Part shown: piece by piece, positions 1-4,952 of the stretch | How the letters are laid out: each line of letters starts with the position of its first letter | Numbering within the stretch: position 1 is the stretch's first letter | Assembly (NCBI GenBank): GCA_005888865.1 | Contig: VBCL01000153.1 | Coordinates: 1 to 6,194, forward strand | From: Betaproteobacteria bacterium | Lineage (GTDB): Bacteria > Pseudomonadota > Gammaproteobacteria > Burkholderiales > Casimicrobiaceae | Direction: 5' to 3' | Length of the DNA stretch: 6,194 nt | Notes under the pieces: model-generated | The model's database searches: none | The model's input: the letters and a program-made list of their open reading frames with translations, nothing else | What the model was told of the DNA's origin: nothing | Program-made: the position numbers and the translations under genes

Positions 1-1875
1 ACGGTTGCCTGGGCTCTGGTGACGGACGCCGGGCTGGCGCAGACGCTGCGCTTGCCGATCGGGTTGCCTTGGCTAGGTGCGCATTTCCGGCTCGACCCGT
101 TGGCTGCGGCGTTTCTCGCGGTCGTCAATCTGGGAGGCGCGACCGCAAGTCTTTACGGGCTGGGCTATGGAAGGCACGAAGCGGAGCCCGCCCGGGTACT
201 GCCCTTCTTCCCAGCATTTCTTGCCGGCATGAACCTGGTAGTGCTCGCCGACGATGCGTTTACTTTTCTGCTGAGCTGGGAGTTCATGTCGCTCACATCG
301 TGGGCGCTGGTGATGGCTCACCACCGTCAGCCCGGCAACGCGCGCGCCGGTTACATCTACTTGCTGATGGCGAGCTTCGGCACGCTGTCATTGCTCCTGA
401 GCTTCGGTCTCCTCGCGGGTCCGGCCGGCGGTTACGCATTCGACGCCATCCGCAATAGCCAGCTCTCCATTACCGCAGCCTCCGCCGTTCTTGCGCTGGC
501 ACTGCTCGGCGCGGGCTCCAAGGCCGGGCTTGTGCCGCTCCATGTGTGGCTGCCGCTCGCGCATCCTGCTGCGCCGAGCCATGTGTCCGCGCTCATGAGC
601 GGCGTGATGACCAAGGTCGCGGTATACGGCTTCGTTCGCATCGTGTTCGACCTGATGGGACCGCCGGCGTGGTGGTCCGGGGGCGTGGTGCTGCTCTTCG
701 GCGGTGCCAGCGCCGTCCTGGGCGTGCTGCATGCACTCATGGAGCACGATCTGAAGCGCCTGCTCGCGTATCACACGGTTGAGAACATCGGAATCATCTT
801 CATCGGACTCGGCCTTGGACTCGCTTTCGCTGCCAACGACATGCGGGGACCAGCGGCGTTGGCGACGACCGCGGCGCTGTTTCACGTCTTCAATCATTCG
901 CTGTTCAAGAGCCTGCTCTTCTTCGGATCGGGCGCGGTTCTAACGGCGACGGGCGAGCGCGACATGGAGCGGTTGGGCGGGCTGATCCATGGCATGCCGT
1001 TCACCGCCTTTGCCTTTCTTATCGGCTCGGCGGCGATCTCCGCGCTCCCGCCCTTCAACGGCTTCGTCTCGGAATGGCTTACTTTCCAGGCAATTTTGCT
1101 GAGCCCCCAGCTGCCGCAATGGGTGATGAAGTTTCTGGTGCCTGCCGTCGGCGGCCTGCTCGCACTCTCCGCGGCGCTGGCGGCGGCATGCTTCGTCAAG
1201 GCATTCGGGATCACGTTTCTCGGCCGGGCGCGAACGAGCGCGGCGCACGAGGCGCGGGAAGCCGACAAGTTTTCACTGACTGCGATGTTCGCTCTGGTGT
1301 TTCTCTGTTTTGTGGCCGGCGTTCTGCCGGGATATTTCATCGATGCGCTCGCTCCCGTCGTCCAGGGACTCGTCAATGCGCAGATGCCGCGGCAAGCCGC
1401 GTTCGCATGGTTCACCATCGTGCCCATCGCCGAGAGCCGCAGCTCCTATAACGGTTTGCTGTTGTTCATCCTCATCGCCGTCGCGGCAAGTCTGGCGGCC
1501 TATGTCATTCACCGCTGGGCGTCGCACGCGACCCGGCACTCTGCCGCCTGGGACTGCGGATTCCCCGACGCGAATCCAGCCACGCAATACACGGCCGGTA
1601 GCTTCGCGCAACCGATTCGACGCGTATTCGGCACGATGGTGTTCCGTGCCCGCGAGGAAATCCAGATGCCGCCGCCCGGCGATCCGCGGCCCGCGCGGCT
1701 GCATGTCCATCTGCACGACATCTTGTGGGACGTGCTGTATGCCCCCGTCGCCAGAACCGTCGGCGTGACCGCCGACGTTCTCAACCGGGTGCAGTTCCTG
1801 ACCATCCGCGGCTACCTGACGCTGGTGTTCAGTGCGCTGGTCGCGTTGTTGGTGATACTGGCCGTATGGCAATAA
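1..1875 (+). CDS. hyfB: Hydrogenase-4 subunit B-like ion-translocating membrane subunit (5' partial)
   Basis: This is a large polytopic membrane protein of the NuoL/HyfB proton-antiporter family, which moves ions across the inner membrane in Hyf/Hyc, Ehr and complex I-type assemblies. The frame is open from base 1, giving 624 visible residues, so the real start lies upstream. The GTG at 19 is probably internal, because E. coli HyfB is about 670 residues and hydrophobic N-terminal sequence is expected. Numbering from base 1, the family's charged channel residues are present: Glu94 in LLSWEFMSL, Lys174 in GSKAGLVPLHVW, Lys205 in MTKVAVYG, His295, His299 and Lys303 in the helix around FHVFNHSLFKS, and Glu358 in PPFNGFVSEW. 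The HyfB C-terminal signature WDCGFPD (residues 517-523) followed by QYTAGSFAQP and a last membrane helix ending at Gln624 separates it from NuoL and MrpA. It overlaps hyfC by 10 nt. The family is certain; the ion carried (H+ or Na+) is not visible. Confidence 0.95.
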   Translation, partial: TVAWALVTDAGLAQTLRLPIGLPWLGAHFRLDPLAAAFLAVVNLGGATASLYGLGYGRHEAEPARVLPFFPAFLAGMNLVVLADDAFTFLLSWEFMSLTSWALVMAHHRQPGNARAGYIYLLMASFGTLSLLLSFGLLAGPAGGYAFDAIRNSQLSITAASAVLALALLGAGSKAGLVPLHVWLPLAHPAAPSHVSALMSGVMTKVAVYGFVRIVFDLMGPPAWWSGGVVLLFGGASAVLGVLHALMEHDLKRLLAYHTVENIGIIFIGLGLGLAFAANDMRGPAALATTAALFHVFNHSLFKSLLFFGSGAVLTATGERDMERLGGLIHGMPFTAFAFLIGSAAISALPPFNGFVSEWLTFQAILLSPQLPQWVMKFLVPAVGGLLALSAALAAACFVKAFGITFLGRARTSAAHEAREADKFSLTAMFALVFLCFVAGVLPGYFIDALAPVVQGLVNAQMPRQAAFAWFTIVPIAESRSSYNGLLLFILIAVAASLAAYVIHRWASHATRHSAAWDCGFPDANPATQYTAGSFAQPIRRVFGTMVFRAREEIQMPPPGDPRPARLHVHLHDILWDVLYAPVARTVGVTADVLNRVQFLTIRGYLTLVFSALVALLVILAVWQ

Positions 1876-2822
1876 TCGTCGACGCCCTCGTTCAGCTCGG
1901 CCAGTTGTTGCTGGTGCTGGCGCTGGCACCGCTGCTCACCGGATACGTGCGCAAGCTCAAAGCGCGGCTGCTGCGCCGCCAGGGGCCCGATCTCATTCAG
2001 CCCTACCGCGATCTGCACAAGCTGCTGCGCAAGGAAGTCGTGCTGGCCGACAACGCGTCGTGGGTCTTTCGCGCTGCCCCCTACGTGATCTTCGCCACGA
2101 CCTGGGTCGCGGCGGCGTTGGTGCCGACCTTCGCCACCGGACTCGCCTTCAGCCCGGCCGCGGACCTGATCGCGATCGTTGCGCTCCTGGGCAGCGCGCG
2201 CTTCATGCTCGCGCTGGCGGGACTCGACGTGGGCACGAGCTTCGGGGGAATCGGCTCGAGCCGGGAGATGATGATCGCCTCGCTGGCAGAGCCCGCGCTG
2301 CTGATGATCGCCTTCACGCTCTCTCTTCTAGCCGGCTCGACCCAGCTCTCTTCGGTGGCGACGTTCATGCAGGGCGCGGGTGTGGGGCTGCGGGTGTCGG
2401 CGGCCCTGGCGCTCGTCGGCCTGGTGATGGTCGCCATCGCCGAGAACGCGCGTATTCCGGTCGACAATCCCGCGACGCACCTCGAGCTCACGATGGTGCA
2501 CGAGGCGATGATTCTCGAATACTCCGGACGGCATCTTGCGGTGATCGAGGCGGCATCGTCGCTCAAGCTCCTGCTCTATCTGTCCGTCATCGGCTGCGTG
2601 TTCACCCCGTGGGGCGTGGCCGTGGCTGGACAGGACTTTGCCGCCTACGCCATCAGCGTGCCGGTGTACGTGCTCAAGCTCGCGGTCGGCGGGTTCGTGC
2701 TCGCGGTGTTCGAAACAGTCATAGCCAAGATGCGGGTCTTCCGCGTTTCCGAATTCCTCGGCGCCGCGCTCATGCTGGGCCTCCTGGCAGCCCTGCTTCT
2801 CTTCGTTTCGCGCGGTGGCTGA
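1866..2822 (+). CDS. hyfC: Hydrogenase-4 subunit C / formate hydrogenlyase subunit 4-like (NuoH-type) membrane subunit
   Basis: This 318-residue membrane protein belongs to the NuoH/HycD/HyfC family, which anchors the peripheral arm to the membrane and couples its redox chemistry to the antiporter subunits. The length matches the family. The ATG at 1866 was chosen because it gives the typical N-terminus (MAIIVDALVQL followed by a first helix); the frame runs open further upstream to 1725, but that part lies inside hyfB and reads as Arg-rich shadow sequence. Family motifs are RRQGPDLIQPYRDLHKLLRKE in residues 37-57 (cytoplasmic loop facing the arm), the SSREMM loop at 131-136 with Glu134, Glu142 in SLAEPALLM, and the acidic stretch from Asp200 through Glu207, Glu213 and Glu218 (PVDNPATHLELT then MVHEAMILEYSG). 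These polar and acidic residues correspond to the proton/quinone funnel of NuoH, so the coupling subunit looks intact. The TGA stop overlaps the ATG of hyfE by one base. Confidence 0.95.
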   Translation: MAIIVDALVQLGQLLLVLALAPLLTGYVRKLKARLLRRQGPDLIQPYRDLHKLLRKEVVLADNASWVFRAAPYVIFATTWVAAALVPTFATGLAFSPAADLIAIVALLGSARFMLALAGLDVGTSFGGIGSSREMMIASLAEPALLMIAFTLSLLAGSTQLSSVATFMQGAGVGLRVSAALALVGLVMVAIAENARIPVDNPATHLELTMVHEAMILEYSGRHLAVIEAASSLKLLLYLSVIGCVFTPWGVAVAGQDFAAYAISVPVYVLKLAVGGFVLAVFETVIAKMRVFRVSEFLGAALMLGLLAALLLFVSRGG

Positions 2823-3484
2823 TGGACAGGTTCGCCCTCGATGTCGCGCATCTGTTCGCCGGCAGCCTGGTGCTGGTGAGTTTCATGCTGCTCTATCAGG
2901 ATCGCATGTTCAGCCTTCTCAACATCTTCGCCCTGCACGCCTTCGTGGTCTCGGTGTCGGTGGCGTGGCAGGCGCACATCCAGAACGCGCCCCATCTGTA
3001 CATCACCGCCGCGATCGCGTTGGTCGTCAAGGCGATCGTGATCCCCGTGGTGCTGCACCGGATCATCGTTCGGCTGGGCATTCATCGCAACATCGAGACC
3101 GTGGTCGGCGTCGGACAGACGATGCTGGGCGGCATCGGCTTGGTGGCTCTGTCGATCATGGTGATGCTGCCGATCACCGCCGCGGAGGGTACGCTGGTGC
3201 GCGAGGATCTCGCCTTCGCCCTGTCCGTGATCCTCCTCGGCCTGCTGATGATGGTGTCGCGCCGTAATGCGGTAGGGCAGGTGATCGGCTTCATGTCGAT
3301 CGAGAACGGGCTGATCCTCGCCGCGACCGGCGCCAAAGGCATGCCGCTCGTGGTCGAGATCAGCGTCGCCTTTTCGATTCTCATCGCGCTGATCGTGATC
3401 GGGATCTTCCTGTTCCGCATTCGCGAGCGCTTCGATTCGGTCGACATGCACGCGCTCGATCGCTTCCGCGGCGAGCGGCCATGA
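2822..3484 (+). CDS. hyfE: Hydrogenase-4 component E-like membrane subunit
   Basis: This 220-residue membrane protein is close in length to E. coli HyfE (about 216) and occupies its usual place between hyfC and hyfF. The start is the ATG in the TGATG junction with hyfC; the reading frame extends upstream to 2060, but that part is Arg/Gly-rich antiphase sequence inside hyfC. About six or seven hydrophobic segments are visible. The N-terminal part holds VSFMLLYQDRMFSLLNIF and a conserved-looking HAFVVSVSVAWQAH. The C-terminal part resembles NuoK/MrpC, with Glu161 in the MSIENGLILAATG helix and Glu179 in PLVVEISVAF, placed like the two membrane glutamates of NuoK. The protein ends in a charged cytoplasmic tail (FRIRERFDSVDMHALDRF). 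It is inferred to form part of the ion pathway linking HyfC to the antiporter subunits. The NuoK relationship is a motif-level reading only. Confidence 0.92.
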   Translation: MDRFALDVAHLFAGSLVLVSFMLLYQDRMFSLLNIFALHAFVVSVSVAWQAHIQNAPHLYITAAIALVVKAIVIPVVLHRIIVRLGIHRNIETVVGVGQTMLGGIGLVALSIMVMLPITAAEGTLVREDLAFALSVILLGLLMMVSRRNAVGQVIGFMSIENGLILAATGAKGMPLVVEISVAFSILIALIVIGIFLFRIRERFDSVDMHALDRFRGERP

Positions 3485-3499
3485 GCGCCGCCGGGCCGC
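3468..3499 (+). other. GC-rich inverted repeats at the hyfE/hyfF junction (possible alternative hairpins)
   Basis: Two mutually exclusive 6-bp stems can be drawn by eye. GCGGCG at 3468-3473 pairs with CGCCGC at 3486-3491, leaving a 12-nt loop, and GCGGCC at 3475-3480 pairs with GGCCGC at 3494-3499, leaving a 13-nt loop. Both loops contain the hyfE stop codon and the overlapping ATG at 3481. They could tune translational coupling into hyfF, but short perfect GC repeats are common by chance in DNA this GC-rich, and there is no following U-run, so this is not an intrinsic terminator. Confidence 0.2.
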
Positions 3500-3507
3500 C
3501 ACTATGA
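3481..3507 (+). other. Eight-codon mini-ORF bridging hyfE stop and hyfF start
   Basis: An ATG at 3481 overlaps the hyfE TGA stop (ATGA). It opens a frame of eight codons (M-S-A-A-G-P-P-L) that ends with a TGA at 3505-3507, which overlaps the hyfF ATG at 3504 (again ATGA). The arrangement would let a ribosome terminating hyfE restart at once and be delivered to the hyfF start, which has no clear Shine-Dalgarno sequence in the 19-nt gap. The geometry is seen directly; the function is inference, and a chance occurrence is quite possible. The peptide itself is not expected to matter. Confidence 0.3.
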
Positions 3508-4952
3508 CCGAACCCGGCGCGCTGGTCGTCAGAGCGATCCTGATTATTCCGGCGGTGAGCGCGGTGCTGTTGGCGTTTCTGCCCGACGATCGGACGACTG
3601 CGCGCCTCAATGTTTTGGGTACCTTTCTGACCCTGCTCTGCGCCGTCATGCTGTTTCTCGTGCGGCCGGAGCCGGGCCTGTTCCTTATCGTCGACGACGT
3701 CAACGTCGTGTTCATCGTGCTCAACACCTTCGTGGGCTTTACCACCAGCGTGTTCAGCGGCAGTTACATCGCGCACGAGCTCGAGACGGGCCGCCTGACG
3801 CATGTCTACCTGCGCTTCTATCATGCGATGTATCAGACGCTCATGTTCGCCATGAACTTGGCGCTGCTCGCGAATAACGTGGGTCTGATGTGGGTGGCCG
3901 TGGAATTGGCGACGCTGACCACGGTCTTGATGGTGGGCATCTATCGGACGCACGAAGCGCTGGAGGCGGCGTGGAAGTATTTTATCCTGGGCAGCGTCGG
4001 CATCGCGCTCGCGCTTTTCGGGACGATCCTCGTCTACCTCGCCTCGAGCTCGGTCCTGGGCGAGGCCCTGGAAGCGATGGCCTGGAGCGTACTCGTGCAG
4101 CGGGCGTCGGCCTTCGATCCGGCGCTGCTTAATCTCGCGTTCGTGTTCCTGCTGCTGGGCTACGGCACGAAGGTCGGCCTGGCACCCTTGCATGCGTGGC
4201 TTCCCGACGCGCATGCCGAGGGTCCCACGCCTATTTCAGCCGTGCTATCGGGATTGTTGCTCAACGTCGCACTGTTTGCGCTGCTGCGCTTCAAGATGGT
4301 GATGGCCGGCAATGCAGGCGCGCTCGGCCCCGGACCGCTGATGGTTACCCTGGGGTTGGTCTCGGTCGTGTTCGCGGCATTCATGCTGTACCGTCGCGAC
4401 GACATCAAGCGGATGTTCGCCTACTCGTCCATCGAGCATATGGGCATCATCAGTTTCGCCTTCGGCATGGGCGGGCCGCTCGCCAACTTTGCGGGCCTGC
4501 TGCACATGATCATGCACAGCCTGACCAAGTCCGCGATCTTCTTCTCCGTCGGTCATATTGCGCAGGTCAAGGGCACGCAGAAGATGGCCGACATTCGCGG
4601 CCTCACCGTGTCGCACCCGGTTCTGGGCTGGGGGCTGGTCCTCGGTGTGGTCGCGATCGTGGGCTTGCCCCCGACGGGCATCTTCATGAGCGAATTTCTG
4701 ATTCTGGCCTCGACTTTCGGGCGCGCGCCGGTGTTGGCCGTGGTACTGGCCTTGGGGCTGCTGATCGCCTTGGGCGCGCTGTTGTATCGCCTGAACGGCC
4801 TGGCATTCGGCGATGCCCTCGGCAGCAACGCTCCTGCCCGGGCGTCGTATGTGCCGCTGTTCACGCATCTGGCGCTGGTCCTGGCCGCGGGCATCTACCT
4901 CCCGGCGGTACTGGTGGCCTGGTTTCAACACGTCGCGGAATTGCTGGGATGA
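3504..4952 (+). CDS. hyfF: Hydrogenase-4 subunit F-like ion-translocating membrane subunit
   Basis: This 482-residue polytopic protein is of the NuoM/NuoN/MrpD antiporter type, the second ion-translocating subunit of the operon. It is somewhat shorter than E. coli HyfF (about 526). The ATG at 3504 gives a normal N-terminus starting with a hydrophobic helix. Channel residues seen are Glu134 (WVAVELATL, TM5 glutamate), Lys158 (AAWKYFILGS), Lys223 (GYGTKVGLAPLHAWLPDAH, TM7 lysine), His334, His338 and Lys342 (LLHMIMHSLTKS), and Glu397 (PPTGIFMSEF, corresponding to NuoM Glu407). The motif SSIEHMG (308-314) is family-typical. One departure is that the TM8 lysine of NuoM (ILLKTAAYGLLRF) aligns with Asn254 in LLLNVALFALLRF, with a lysine ten residues later (Lys264). 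HyfF in this order, with no hyfD between hyfC and hyfE, gives a complex with two antiporter subunits. The stop codon overlaps the next gene's ATG by 4 nt. Confidence 0.95.
   Translation: MTEPGALVVRAILIIPAVSAVLLAFLPDDRTTARLNVLGTFLTLLCAVMLFLVRPEPGLFLIVDDVNVVFIVLNTFVGFTTSVFSGSYIAHELETGRLTHVYLRFYHAMYQTLMFAMNLALLANNVGLMWVAVELATLTTVLMVGIYRTHEALEAAWKYFILGSVGIALALFGTILVYLASSSVLGEALEAMAWSVLVQRASAFDPALLNLAFVFLLLGYGTKVGLAPLHAWLPDAHAEGPTPISAVLSGLLLNVALFALLRFKMVMAGNAGALGPGPLMVTLGLVSVVFAAFMLYRRDDIKRMFAYSSIEHMGIISFAFGMGGPLANFAGLLHMIMHSLTKSAIFFSVGHIAQVKGTQKMADIRGLTVSHPVLGWGLVLGVVAIVGLPPTGIFMSEFLILASTFGRAPVLAVVLALGLLIALGALLYRLNGLAFGDALGSNAPARASYVPLFTHLALVLAAGIYLPAVLVAWFQHVAELLG

Noticed and set aside
19..21. 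GTG as the true start of hyfB
   Set aside because: The frame is open upstream to base 1, the product would be shorter than HyfB, and no ribosome binding site is seen. The gene most likely starts before the window.
1725..1865. Upstream extension of hyfC
   Set aside because: The added residues are Arg-rich, unlike any NuoH-family N-terminus, and lie fully inside hyfB. The ATG at 1866 gives the expected length and first helix.
3485..3503. Intrinsic terminator or internal promoter in the only intergenic gap
   Set aside because: The gap is 19 nt, has no U-run after the possible GC stems, and has no -10/-35-like AT-rich boxes.
2645..3745. Long minus-strand open frame (366 codons) across hyfC end, hyfE and hyfF start
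   Set aside because: It is very rich in His, Arg, Gln and Asp, crosses three well-supported + strand genes, and has no recognisable domain. It is an antisense shadow of GC-rich coding sequence.
1..4952. DAB-type inorganic carbon uptake system (DabA/DabB)
   Set aside because: DabB is a lone NuoL-like protein paired with the large soluble DUF2309 protein DabA. No such gene is present and the full set of HyfC, E and G homologues is.
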